A stretch of DNA of 64,000 nucleotides from Synechococcus sp. LA31 (GCF_018502385.1 NZ_CP075523.1:2356001-2420000), one strand, 5' to 3'. Shown: positions 1 to 7,927, numbered from the stretch's first letter. Translations and numbers: made by a program. Notes: generated from the sequence alone by a model not told the origin.

Positions 1-87
1 TGCAGAGAGCTCTTCAGTGTTTCAGCCCAGCGCTGCCCGTGGCCACCAGGGCCTTCCATAGGATCGGCCAACGCTTGGAGATGAACG

Positions 88-1569
88 ATGGCAGCTGAGG
101 CCGCCTGGGAAGCCGTGATCGGCCTGGAGACCCACGTGCAGCTGGGGACCAACAGCAAGATCTTCACCAGTGCCTCCACGGCCTTTGGCGACGATCCCAA
201 CACGCACATCGATCCTGTGGTGTGCGGGTTGCCGGGCACGTTGCCGGTGCTCAATCAGAAGGTGCTCGAGTATGCGGTGAAGGCGGCCATGGCGCTCAAC
301 CTCAACATCGCGGAGCACAGCAAGTTCGACCGCAAGCAATATTTCTATCCCGATCTGCCGAAGAACTACCAGATCTCCCAATACGACGAACCGATCGCTG
401 AAGACGGCTGGATCGAAGTGGAGGTGGCTGAAAAAGGGAAAGACACCTATCTCAAGCGTATTGGGATCGAGCGTCTGCACATGGAAGAGGACGCCGGCAA
501 GTTGGTGCATGCCGGTAGCGATCGCCTAGCGGGTTCCACCCATTCGCTGGTGGATTACAACCGCGCCGGCGTGGCTCTCGCTGAGATCGTGAGTAAGCCG
601 GACCTACGCACTGGCCGCGAGGCTGCTGAATACGCCTCCGAGATCCGTCGGATCATGCGTTATTTGGGGGTGAGCGACGGCAACATGCAGGAGGGATCCC
701 TGCGTTGCGACGTGAACATCTCCGTGCGCCGTGGGCCCGATGCGCCCTTTGGCACGAAGGTGGAGATCAAGAACATGAACTCCTTCTCGGCCATTCAGAA
801 AGCGTGTGAACACGAAATCCAGCGCCAGATCAAGGCCTATGAGGCCGGTGAGCCTGTGGTGCAGGAAACGCGCCTCTGGGATGAGGGCAAGCAGCTCACC
901 AAGAGCATGCGTAGCAAGGAAGGTGCCAGTGACTACCGCTATTTCCCCGATCCCGATCTCGGCCCGATCGAGGTGAGTGTGGAGCGGCGTGAAGGCTGGC
1001 GCGCTGACTTGCCTGAGCTGCCGGCTGCCAAGCGCCACCGCTACGCCGAAACGCTTGGACTATCGCAATACGACGCCCGAGTGCTGACGGATGAGCGCCC
1101 CATGGCTGAATACTTTGAGGCCGCCGTGGCCGCCGTGGCCGCCGGCGCCGATGCCAAGGGCCTGGCCAATTGGATCACCGGCGACATCGCCGCCTTCGTG
1201 AATGCCAACCGCCTCTCCTACGCCACGCTGCCGTTCCGCCCGGAGCAGTTGGCCGAGATGGTGCAGCTGATCGATGGCGGCAAGATCAGCGGCAAGATCG
1301 CCAAGGAGATCCTGCCCGAGCTGCTGGAGAAGGGTGGTTCGCCGGCCGCGATCGTGGAGGCCAAGGGCCTGGGCATGATCAGCGACCCGGCCGCGATCAC
1401 CGCGATCGTGGAGGAGTTGCTGGCGGCCCACCCGGAAGAGGTGGAGGCGTTCCGCGGCGGCAAAACCAAGCTGCAGGGCTTCTTCGTGGGGCAGCTGATG
1501 AAGAAAACCGGCGGCAAGGCCGATCCGAAGCTGGCGAACCAGATCCTCAATCAGAAGCTGAAGGGCTGA
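88..1569 (+). CDS. gatB: Asp-tRNA(Asn)/Glu-tRNA(Gln) amidotransferase subunit B
   Basis: This is the tRNA-binding subunit of the GatCAB amidotransferase, which converts Glu-tRNA(Gln) and Asp-tRNA(Asn) to the amidated forms in the cytoplasm. The 493-residue protein has the full family length. The N-terminal half carries the GatB/PET112 catalytic-domain signatures (IGLETHVQL near residue 11, then NYQISQYDEPI and EIVSKPDLR). The C-terminal 150 residues form the helical GatB/Yqey tail domain ending in LANQILNQKLKG. The ATG at 88 has a GGAG about 9 bases upstream. gatA and gatC are not in the window, as is usual where the subunits are scattered. Identification is certain. Confidence 0.97.
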   Translation: MAAEAAWEAVIGLETHVQLGTNSKIFTSASTAFGDDPNTHIDPVVCGLPGTLPVLNQKVLEYAVKAAMALNLNIAEHSKFDRKQYFYPDLPKNYQISQYDEPIAEDGWIEVEVAEKGKDTYLKRIGIERLHMEEDAGKLVHAGSDRLAGSTHSLVDYNRAGVALAEIVSKPDLRTGREAAEYASEIRRIMRYLGVSDGNMQEGSLRCDVNISVRRGPDAPFGTKVEIKNMNSFSAIQKACEHEIQRQIKAYEAGEPVVQETRLWDEGKQLTKSMRSKEGASDYRYFPDPDLGPIEVSVERREGWRADLPELPAAKRHRYAETLGLSQYDARVLTDERPMAEYFEAAVAAVAAGADAKGLANWITGDIAAFVNANRLSYATLPFRPEQLAEMVQLIDGGKISGKIAKEILPELLEKGGSPAAIVEAKGLGMISDPAAITAIVEELLAAHPEEVEAFRGGKTKLQGFFVGQLMKKTGGKADPKLANQILNQKLKG

Positions 1570-1599
1570 GTTTCAGCAGCTAAGCAAACCCCTCAGGAC

Positions 1600-1626
1600 A
1601 AAAAACCTCAGGCTTGTGGCCTGAGG
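1600..1626 (-). terminator. Rho-independent terminator of the glycine-zipper gene
   Basis: A perfect 8-bp stem (1606-1613 with 1619-1626, 5-base loop) is followed, reading the minus strand, by six T residues (A-run at 1600-1605). It lies just past the stop of the minus-strand gene at 1648 and may also stop gatB transcripts coming the other way. Confidence 0.75.
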
Positions 1627-1647
1627 TATCGCCAGTCGTGGGGTAGA

Positions 1648-1989
1648 TCAGAAGGGCAGTCGACCGCCCAGGTTGCCAGGAAGGGTGACTTTGCGGGAGG
1701 GCTTGGTTTCCGCAGTGGTTTTGTCAGCATTGTTCCCGCGCTTCTGATCGTGGTAGCGATGCACCTCCGTGCGGTTGCTGCCATTGATGGCATTGCCGAT
1801 CACACCGCCAATGGCGCCACCGAGCACACTGCCAAAGAAGGATTCACCAGCTGAAGGCGCAGGAGTCACAGACGCCTGCTCAGGAACAGCCTGCACATAT
1901 GACACCTGAGCGCCAACACCGTTTTGCACGCAGGCCAGGTTTTCGTTGCTCAGATCCAGGCAGGGCTGTACCGGCAGCGGCAACGGCAA
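1648..1989 (-). CDS. Small glycine-zipper protein, probably exported; signal peptide lies in another frame
   Basis: The open frame encodes 113 residues from a TTG at 1989. A central glycine zipper (SFFGSVLGGAIGGVIGNAIN, about residues 50-69) resembles the 2TM glycine-zipper motif of small outer-membrane or cell-envelope proteins. The tail is basic. Immediately upstream, an ATG at 2035 begins a convincing signal peptide (MPAFFAQKAITGFAALAVAA) in a different frame. Joining the two needs a one-base shift within the GCC/GCT-rich stretch near 1970-1990. Either the gene carries a frameshift (mutation or sequence error) or the TTG start is real. Function is unknown. A terminator follows at 1600. Confidence 0.5.
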   Translation of the reverse strand: MPLPLPVQPCLDLSNENLACVQNGVGAQVSYVQAVPEQASVTPAPSAGESFFGSVLGGAIGGVIGNAINGSNRTEVHRYHDQKRGNNADKTTAETKPSRKVTLPGNLGGRLPF

Positions 1990-2139
1990 GAGCAGCGAAA
2001 CCGGTGATGGCCTTTTGAGCGAAGAAAGCAGGCATGACGGTTAGGGGGTGAGGAGTGGAGGGAGAGGCGTGCTTCCCTCTCGATGACCACAACCTCGCCG
2101 AAATCAGAGGATCTCTTGATGACTGGGCTCAAGGCCTGC

Positions 2140-2155
2140 TGTGATGTTCATCACA
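2140..2155. promoter_or_regulatory. CRP-type palindrome TGTGA-N6-TCACA
   Basis: The 16 bases form a perfect inverted repeat (TGTGATG, TT, CATCACA) and match exactly the half-sites and spacing of cAMP receptor protein operators. It overlaps the coaE stop codon and lies about 105 bases upstream of the ATG at 2035 of the exported glycine-zipper gene, a reasonable activator position. A role as a coaE terminator is unlikely because the loop is only two bases and no T-run follows. Confidence 0.45.
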
Positions 2156-2789
2156 GGTCGTCGAACGGTTTGTTGAGCAGTTGCATCAGCTGTTGATTCA
2201 GGCCTTCTCTGTCTCCCCTGTTGTTAATGACGTGATCCGCCAGCGACCGTTTGCGCTCCAATGGCCACTGGGCCTCGATACGGGTCTGGGCCTCCTCTGC
2301 GCTGAGCCCATCGCGTTCCATCAGGCGCTGCAGCTGCTGTTCTGCTTCACAGTCCACCAGCCACACCTCGCTGCACAGTTGTTCGAGGCCTACCTCGAAC
2401 AGCAGTGGAATCACCAGCACCACGCCCGGAGCTGACTTGAGCGCTGCAAGCTCCGCATCGAACCGCTCGCGCACCAGCGGATGCACCAAGTTCTCCAGCC
2501 ATTGCCGTTCCAACGGATCACGAAACACGATTCGCCCCAGCTCAGCGCGATCGATCACGGCTGCAGCTGGCGCGCTCCCCGCCGCTTGAGTCACCTCGCC
2601 GTAGCGATCGATCACTGCCTTAGCGCCGGCGCTGCCCGGCGCAAGCGTTTCCCGTGCAAACACATCCGCATCCAGCACGGGTAGTCCTTGCCCCGCCAGC
2701 CAACGGGCCACCGTGCTCTTGCCGCTGGCAATCCCGCCGGTCAGGCCAATGAGGCGTTGCGGGCCACGCCAGCGGGGTGAGACAGGCAT
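2151..2789 (-). CDS. coaE: Dephospho-CoA kinase
   Basis: This enzyme catalyses the last step of coenzyme A synthesis, phosphorylating the 3'-OH of dephospho-CoA with ATP. With the ATG at 2789 the protein is 212 residues. It has a P-loop GGIASGKST near residue 19, the LDADVFARE acceptor-binding segment, HPLVRERF and VPLLFE-like VIPLLFEVGLE motifs. The frame is open far upstream, but that part overlaps argJ on the other strand and has no family resemblance, so the internal ATG was chosen. It is divergent from argJ with a 64-base gap. Confidence 0.94.
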   Translation of the reverse strand: MPVSPRWRGPQRLIGLTGGIASGKSTVARWLAGQGLPVLDADVFARETLAPGSAGAKAVIDRYGEVTQAAGSAPAAAVIDRAELGRIVFRDPLERQWLENLVHPLVRERFDAELAALKSAPGVVLVIPLLFEVGLEQLCSEVWLVDCEAEQQLQRLMERDGLSAEEAQTRIEAQWPLERKRSLADHVINNRGDREGLNQQLMQLLNKPFDDL

Positions 2790-2853
2790 GTGTAGGCCGG
2801 TTGCCGGGCGATCACCGCTCAGAATCGCAGCAGTCCTGTAAGAAGCGCCGGCC

Positions 2854-4083
2854 GTGACGCAGCCCTGGCACCCCATCTCTGGCGGCATCACGGCCCCGCA
2901 AGGATTTCTCGCTGCCGGCATCACCGCTGGTCTCAAGCCCTCCGGCAAGCCTGATCTCTCGCTGTTGCTCGCTCCCGAGGGGGCTGTTTGTGCCGGCACC
3001 TTCACCACCTCCCTGGTGCGCGCCGCCTGCGTGGATCTCTGCGCTGAACGGCTGCATGCCAGTGGCGGCAGAGCCCGGGCCGTGCTCACCAATTCCGGCC
3101 AGGCCAATGCCTGCACAGGCGATCGCGGCTTGATTGATAGCCAGCGCGCTACTCAGGCCATGGCCGAGCGCTTGGGGCTCTCGGCAGACGAGGTGCTGAT
3201 CTGCTCCACCGGCGTGATCGGCGTGCCGATCCCAATGAACACACTGCTGGCAGGCCTCGATCCACTGCTTGAAGCCCTCAGCCCAAGCGGTGGTGCTGCG
3301 GCCGCCAGTGCCATCCTCACAACCGATCTCACCGACAAGCAAATCGCCCTGGAGGCGGAGCTCGGTGGCCGCACCGTGCGGATTGGCGGCATGGCGAAGG
3401 GCTCGGGAATGATCCACCCGAACATGGCCACCATGCTCGGCTACCTCAGCTGCGATGCCGGAGTGCCAGCGGAGGTTTGGCAGGCGATGGTGCAGCGGGC
3501 GGTGGATCGCTCGTTTAATGCGATCACGGTGGACGGCGACACCAGCACCAACGACACGTACCTGGCGTTTGCAGCCGGTGAGCCCCTGAACTCCGAGCAC
3601 TTCGATGCACTGGAGGCCGGCCTGACGGCGGTGTCGCAACACTTGGCCAAAGCCATCGCCCGTGATGGTGAGGGAGCCACCTGCCTCGTGGAAGTGCAGG
3701 TGGAGGGTGCGGGCGATGATGCCGCCGCTCGCGCCATCGCCCGCACCATCTGCGGTTCTTCGTTGGTGAAGTGCGCCGTGCATGGCCGGGACCCCAACTG
3801 GGGCCGCATCGTGGCGGCCGCGGGCCGCGCTGGTGTGGCTATGGATCCCGATGCAGTGGCCCTGTGGCTGGGGGATCATCAGCTGATGGCGGCCGGTCAG
3901 CCGCTCGAGTTTGATCGCCCAGCGGCATCGGCTTACATGCGTGATCGTGCCGCTGGTGCTTATCTCGAGGACGACACGGTGCTGATTCAGATCCAGGTGG
4001 GTTCGGGCTCCGGGGTTGGCTCTGCCTGGGGATGCGACCTCTCTGATCAATATGTCCGTATCAACGCCGATTACACGACGTAG
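2854..4083 (+). CDS. argJ: Bifunctional ornithine acetyltransferase / N-acetylglutamate synthase
   Basis: ArgJ recycles the acetyl group in arginine biosynthesis, moving it from N-acetylornithine to glutamate. The 409-residue protein starts at GTG 2854. It contains the self-cleavage and nucleophile site in KGSGMIHPNMATMLG, where Thr after Ala is expected to become the N-terminal nucleophile of the beta chain, plus the NSGQANACTG and GRDPNWGRI signatures and the usual C-terminal YVRINADYTT. Both chains are intact. Whether it can also use acetyl-CoA (bifunctional) cannot be decided from sequence by eye. Confidence 0.96.
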   Translation: MTQPWHPISGGITAPQGFLAAGITAGLKPSGKPDLSLLLAPEGAVCAGTFTTSLVRAACVDLCAERLHASGGRARAVLTNSGQANACTGDRGLIDSQRATQAMAERLGLSADEVLICSTGVIGVPIPMNTLLAGLDPLLEALSPSGGAAAASAILTTDLTDKQIALEAELGGRTVRIGGMAKGSGMIHPNMATMLGYLSCDAGVPAEVWQAMVQRAVDRSFNAITVDGDTSTNDTYLAFAAGEPLNSEHFDALEAGLTAVSQHLAKAIARDGEGATCLVEVQVEGAGDDAAARAIARTICGSSLVKCAVHGRDPNWGRIVAAAGRAGVAMDPDAVALWLGDHQLMAAGQPLEFDRPAASAYMRDRAAGAYLEDDTVLIQIQVGSGSGVGSAWGCDLSDQYVRINADYTT

Positions 4084-4221
4084 GACAAAAATCGTTCTGC
4101 TGCAAAGGTTCTGATGGGCACCTGGTCAACGTATGACGCAATGCTTACCTCGAAGTTGGCCGTAAACCCAAGTGGATCGATGGCAAGCGGTTCTGGGATC
4201 GCTGAGACGATTGCCATCCAG

Positions 4222-4473
4222 TTAATCGTCCACAGCCTCCAATAAATCCTCGATTCCGCAATCCAGCACCGTAACAATCTTGGATGCCAAATCTAGTGAT
4301 AGTGCTGACGCTGCTTTCTCATCGGTTCGCGCCAGTCTGGTCACGGTGGTTGCCGCCACTCCCGCCTGAACTGCTAACGCGTTCATGGTGATGGGTTTCT
4401 CGCCTGCTTCAGCGCGGCGCAGGTTTGCCTTGGCGATTGCCTTGGCGAGGGTCAGTCGAACTTGCTTTGCCAT
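4222..4473 (-). CDS. Small XRE/Cro-type HTH regulator
   Basis: The 83-residue protein is almost entirely one helix-turn-helix domain. MNALAVQAGVAATTVTRLAR forms helices 2-3, and SLDLASKIVTVLDCGIEDLLE is the C-terminal helix pair with the IxDLLE ending common in Cro/C1-type proteins. An ATG at 4485 is in frame, but the ATG at 4473 has GGAG six bases upstream, so 4473 was preferred. It stands alone in a low-density region with no partner toxin or prophage gene beside it. It may be a leftover antitoxin-like or phage-like regulator. Confidence 0.75.
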   Translation of the reverse strand: MAKQVRLTLAKAIAKANLRRAEAGEKPITMNALAVQAGVAATTVTRLARTDEKAASALSLDLASKIVTVLDCGIEDLLEAVDD

Positions 4474-4485
4474 CAAGAGCTCCAT

Positions 4486-4962
4486 ACTCCCAGCACCCAG
4501 AGATCATATGTTGGCGCCAGGAGCATGATGCTTAGCGCTTGGCGCTACGACAGCCTGAGTGCTAACTCCAACGTGAAGAACCCTGCGACGGCGGCGAGCG
4601 CCAGCAAGGAAGGCAAGGCGAGCAAGAGATGCGCCCAAAGATCCCATCCTTTCTAAAGCAAATCTGAAGGCGGAACCCGTCACCACACGAGCCAGAACAA
4701 CTCGGGTCATTTCGCAATGTCTGGCAGCGCCAGAAGCTGGTAATGCTGCGTCATGTGCTCTTTCTATTGCGTTGAGAGCAGGAGGCCTGTAGAGGACTGC
4801 CCTTTCAACCCTTCCTCGAGCCCCGCAGGGACTCGGCCCATGCCTTCGGATCTCTCCACGCTTCACCTGGCGTCAGTGATTCAGGCAAACCACCAGAGCG
4901 CCAACCAAGCCACCACCCTCTCTGTGGCCTACGCGCGTAGCCCCACGAAAAAAGGGGGTAAG
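4486..4962. other. Gene-poor accessory stretch, no supported gene
   Basis: Several frames stay open here but none has a convincing start, ribosome-binding site and protein-like composition together. The minus strand near 4545-4650 reads as a strongly hydrophobic 30-residue segment (WAHLLLALPSLLALAAVAGF) preceded by a stop and lacking a start codon, so it could be a decayed membrane-protein fragment. No tRNA or repeat was seen. Confidence 0.3.
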
Positions 4963-4985
4963 ATGTTGCAACTTGTAAAGCGGTT

Positions 4986-5285
4986 GTGTTCGCCAGTCTC
5001 TTCGGATTTCTCTTTGCAATGTTGTCCTTCGTCCAGGTGCCCCAGTGGGACAACGATTGGACCAAATGCTCTGTCTCAGTCCCAGACACCGCTTGCCATT
5101 GGTATGTCGTGAATCCCGATAACACCTTTGGTAAAGGCTTTAGTTGGATCACTGCTCCTGAATACGACGTGAAGACCCTTCGTGACATCGGCATGCAGCA
5201 TGAAGTCACAGTGGCACAGGGTTATCAGACCACCGTTGAGATGATGGATGCCGACTCAACTGTTAAATATGGGGACGACTACTGA
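4986..5285 (+). CDS. Short hypothetical protein with hydrophobic N-terminus
   Basis: The 99-residue frame starts at GTG 4986 with a hydrophobic segment (FASLFGFLFAMLSFVQV) that looks like a signal peptide or anchor. It continues with a Trp- and Asp-rich polar part containing two Cys residues (KCSVSVPDTACHW), plausible for a small exported protein with a disulfide. There is no good ribosome-binding site at 4986. A strong one (AAGGGGG) with ATG 4963 sits just upstream in another frame, encoding MLQLVKRL, a typical signal-peptide start. The gene may therefore be frameshifted. No family was recognised. Confidence 0.4.
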   Translation: MFASLFGFLFAMLSFVQVPQWDNDWTKCSVSVPDTACHWYVVNPDNTFGKGFSWITAPEYDVKTLRDIGMQHEVTVAQGYQTTVEMMDADSTVKYGDDY

Positions 5286-5317
5286 ACGTTCGGACAACCT
5301 GAAGGTTTACCTCGGTA

Positions 5318-5578
5318 TCAGCGGCGGAAGATTCGCTTGAGGTGGACAATTGGATTATTCTGATCGTGACCTCGTACGGTCCAGAATTCTGTGTCACCGC
5401 TGGTTAGTAGCGCACGAAAGTCGTCGGCATCAATCAAGATGCCTGTCTCAATTGCAAGATTCACCATCTCCTCTGGCGTGTTGGCGGCATAGAAATCATG
5501 CTCAACGTCAGGATCGCCTTCCACCTGATGGCAGAGGTGATCCAGCGCATCCAGTAGTGGTTGCGAGTAGCAGTCCAC
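5318..5578 (-). CDS. Nif11-like domain protein
   Basis: The 86-residue product (GTG start at 5578) resembles the Nif11 domain: a leading helix LLDALDHLCHQVEGDPDV, then the conserved NTPEEMVNLAIETGILIDAD segment that matches the 'xPEExxxLAxExGxxxxxxD' core. Nif11 domains serve as leaders of lanthipeptide and other RiPP precursors in picocyanobacteria, but many cyanobacterial Nif11 proteins have no known role. There is no double-glycine cleavage site and no Cys-rich core; the tail (TEFWTVRG then a basic end) resembles the aromatic tails of non-precursor members. No modification enzyme or transporter lies nearby. Confidence 0.55.
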   Translation of the reverse strand: MDCYSQPLLDALDHLCHQVEGDPDVEHDFYAANTPEEMVNLAIETGILIDADDFRALLTSGDTEFWTVRGHDQNNPIVHLKRIFRR

Positions 5579-5715
5579 GCTTCTTCAGCGGGTGCTCATA
5601 AGCTTACGAAAGCACCGGCAGCAGCAGCACATAACTTTACAGTGAGAATGTTAAGCGCTATGTCCGTCGCGTCGAAATCTATAAAGGATCCAGTGAATAC
5701 ACAAGCTTGCAATCT

Positions 5716-5858
5716 ATGAAATTCATGCGCCCAGTATCCTCGGTGCCCTCACCTTCGCCTTGTGTCTCACTGCTGAAGCCCTGGCAGATCTGATAGGCCC
5801 CATAGACCCTCCTCACCCCAGGATCAGGAAGCAGGGCCAGTCGACGCTGACGGGCTGA
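5716..5858 (+). pseudogene. Possible remnant of a small secreted protein gene
   Basis: An ATG at 5716 encodes MKFMRP. A second frame, shifted by one or two bases, reads ILGALTFALCLTAEALA, a typical signal-peptide core and cleavage site, and then about 23 polar residues to a TGA at 5856-5858. Neither frame alone is a complete gene. I read this as a short secreted ORF broken near 5730. It is weak evidence because the piece is so short. Confidence 0.25.
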
Positions 5859-6079
5859 GCCTGGAACACAATGGCTGACCAATTTCCTCGCCGGGTCCCT
5901 GGGTAGTGATGGAGGTTCCATCGCTTCAGCAGGTTGGTGGAGCTGTGTTAATTGCTGGGTGGATCCGGTACTCGAGTGCTGCTTGCGCAGGTCTGATTGG
6001 GTTTCATTTCGTTTCGATTGAGTTGCATTGTAGTTAAAATTGTAGATCTAATCTACTCAGGGCCTATCAGCTTCGCTTT
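5859..6079. promoter_or_regulatory. Upstream region of the LysR-like gene with a 15-bp dyad
   Basis: No gene is supported here. The last 60 bases are A+T-rich. They contain a perfect dyad GTAGAT-CTA-ATCTAC (6042-6056), 23 bases before the ATG at 6080, and a direct repeat ATTGTAG at 6027-6033 and 6039-6045. An operator for autoregulation by the adjacent LysR-like protein is the simplest reading. Confidence 0.35.
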
Positions 6080-6913
6080 ATGTTCTCCTTTCGGCAGCTA
6101 TGTTGTCTGGACTATTTGGTTTGGCTGAGGTCTGGAAATGAGGCGGCGAAGCGTTTGCATTGTGATCAGTCGTTGATATCCCGCAATGCGGCTCTGATCG
6201 TGAAGTCTCTGGGTTTGCGGTCGTTTAAGGGTGATGGTGAGTGGCGGGTTGATGGTGATGCCACTCTCCTCAATCTGGAGCGAGAGGTGCATCAGCTCAG
6301 TCGTTGGAAGCAGAAGAGCGGTTTGCGCATCGACGCTATTTATGGAGATGCTCCCCTGTATTTCAAGGAGCCAGTTGATGGTTGGGTTTTGGGAAGCTTT
6401 GATTTTATGAACATGGCATTCCCTTTGTCTTTACTCAGGGATGGGGTGATCGATGCCTGGATGGGGATTTATCCAGATGTTCCCGAAGCAGATGATGAAG
6501 AGTTTTCTGTTTTTCACTTAACGCGTTTCCCGGCTCATCTGGTGGTTGATCCGGAGCATCCGCTGCTGCGCTCGGCTGAGGGCCTGTCCTGGTCGGATCT
6601 GGCCGGCTATCCGTTTACATCGTTGCCGGATCAGGCGTTTCCGAAGATGGCAGCGATGTTGCGCAGTCTTGGGTGTGGCTCTGCAACGCCTGGAATCACG
6701 AGATATAGCCATGCGAAGTGGGAGGGACGCACCGCCGATCAGCTCACGATTTCCTACGCCTCTCCATTGACCCTTCAGCAACGTGCAGCTGGTCGGGTGG
6801 TGCTACCGGTGGGTAGCCCTTTCTCTCTGGGTGATTCTCTGGTCGTGAAAAGGAAGTTTGCTGATCACGCCACCCTCGCGCACCTGCTGGATGTCTTGAG
6901 GGATCGAGCTTAG
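6080..6913 (+). CDS. LysR-like transcriptional regulator, paralogue 1
   Basis: The 277-residue protein begins with an HTH region (LDYLVWLRSGNEAAKRLHCD then QSLISRNAALIVKSLGL, residues about 9-47). The pattern is that of LysR-family domains: one hydrophobic helix, an 'AA..L..SQ..IS+' core, and the recognition helix. The remaining 200 residues look like a small periplasmic-binding-type effector domain (VIDAWMGIYPDVP, FPAHLVVDPEHPLL). It is about 25 residues shorter than usual. It faces a clear paralogue ending only 11 bases away at 6925. A dyad lies just upstream. Its regulon is unknown. Confidence 0.65.
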   Translation: MFSFRQLCCLDYLVWLRSGNEAAKRLHCDQSLISRNAALIVKSLGLRSFKGDGEWRVDGDATLLNLEREVHQLSRWKQKSGLRIDAIYGDAPLYFKEPVDGWVLGSFDFMNMAFPLSLLRDGVIDAWMGIYPDVPEADDEEFSVFHLTRFPAHLVVDPEHPLLRSAEGLSWSDLAGYPFTSLPDQAFPKMAAMLRSLGCGSATPGITRYSHAKWEGRTADQLTISYASPLTLQQRAAGRVVLPVGSPFSLGDSLVVKRKFADHATLAHLLDVLRDRA

Positions 6914-6924
6914 CAGCTTGCCCG

Positions 6925-7911
6925 TCAGTTTGCTGAGGTGGAGTTGGTTAATGGTTGAGTCACGTTCCGGTGAATCACCACATCGGGGTGGCCGGCGGCC
7001 TGGACGGTGAGGTGATCGAGCAGCTGCGCGCGCAACATCAGCGTGCGGGGATGCGCGCTGAACTCCTGATGCACCATCAGTACATCGCCCGCCTGCACGG
7101 GTAGTTGTTGCTCGAGCCGCACCCATCCTGGGCCGTAGGCGTGCAGCGTGAGCGGTGAGCTGTAGCCAATCAGCATCTCCTCCACCGTTCGCTTGCCCCA
7201 CCAGGGGGCCTGGCGCATGGCTTGTTCTCTCTCGGGGCATGGCAGCAGGCTGCAGCGCTCAAGCACGCTTTCAAACACTGGGAAGGCGCCATGGGGCAGG
7301 GGAAGCACTGGATAGGGCAGGAGCTCCTCCCAGGGGATGGTGCCGCGGTGCTCCGCCAACGGATGGCCGATCGGCACCATCAGGTTTATGGGCATGGTGG
7401 TGAGTCGCAAAGCACTCAATCCAGGCCGTACAGGTGCATCCGGTTCTGAGCAGATCCAGGCGTCGATCACCCTGTCTTCGAGCAGGGCGAGGGGTTGTTC
7501 GTAGTCGAGTTGGTTGAAGTTGCCCCGTTGCCAGTCGGGCAGATCCAATGCGTCCAGCCCGGGTGCCGACCAGTGCTGGGCTTCCAGACGCAGCTTGAGG
7601 TTGCGTTCCCAGCGCGTTTTCTGGTGCACCCGTCGCTCCAGATTGATCAGCTCGGTGTCGCCGATCAGGCGCCACTCGCTGCGTTTACGGGCGAGCTCTA
7701 GGCCGAACACCTCCAGGCACTTCCGGCTGTTGCGGCTCACCGTGGGCTGCGCGCAGGCGAGGGCAGCGGCGGCGCGTTGACCAGTGCGCAGCCAGATCAT
7801 GTAATCGAGGGCGGCCAGGCACTCCAGCGAAATCACGGCGGTTTGACCCTGGCTCGAAGCAAAAATAAGGGAAGGAATTGCCAAAACCTGGCTGATTGCC
7901 GGCATTCGCAC
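6925..7911 (-). CDS. LysR-like transcriptional regulator, paralogue 2
   Basis: Up to 328 residues if read from GTG 7911. A GTG at 7836 gives 303 residues and an N-terminus (ISLECLAALDYMIWLRTG) that lines up with the neighbouring paralogue, so 7836 may be the true start. HTH core AAAALACAQPTVSRNSRKCL is followed by shared landmarks with the plus-strand gene (INLERRVHQ..RW, VIDAWI..PDAP, PINLMVPIGHPLAE, GYSSPLTL). These landmarks show that the two genes arose by duplication and now sit tail to tail. The C-terminus is about 20 residues longer than in paralogue 1. Confidence 0.65.
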   Translation of the reverse strand: MRMPAISQVLAIPSLIFASSQGQTAVISLECLAALDYMIWLRTGQRAAAALACAQPTVSRNSRKCLEVFGLELARKRSEWRLIGDTELINLERRVHQKTRWERNLKLRLEAQHWSAPGLDALDLPDWQRGNFNQLDYEQPLALLEDRVIDAWICSEPDAPVRPGLSALRLTTMPINLMVPIGHPLAEHRGTIPWEELLPYPVLPLPHGAFPVFESVLERCSLLPCPEREQAMRQAPWWGKRTVEEMLIGYSSPLTLHAYGPGWVRLEQQLPVQAGDVLMVHQEFSAHPRTLMLRAQLLDHLTVQAAGHPDVVIHRNVTQPLTNSTSAN

Positions 7912-7927
7912 ATCGGAGTGGCGCTTG

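Noticed and set aside
4504-4866. Minus-strand ORF of 120 codons
   Set aside because: Arg/Ala-rich without domain pattern or ribosome-binding site; it resembles a chance frame in GC-rich DNA.
5679-5921. Minus-strand ORF of 80 codons
   Set aside because: No start signal and composition like a shadow of the opposite strand; the plus strand shows a more protein-like signal peptide there.
6042-6056. NtcA-like site (GTA...TAC) upstream of the LysR-like gene
   Set aside because: NtcA needs GTA-N8-TAC; here the spacing is nine bases, so the dyad is more likely an operator for the LysR-like protein.
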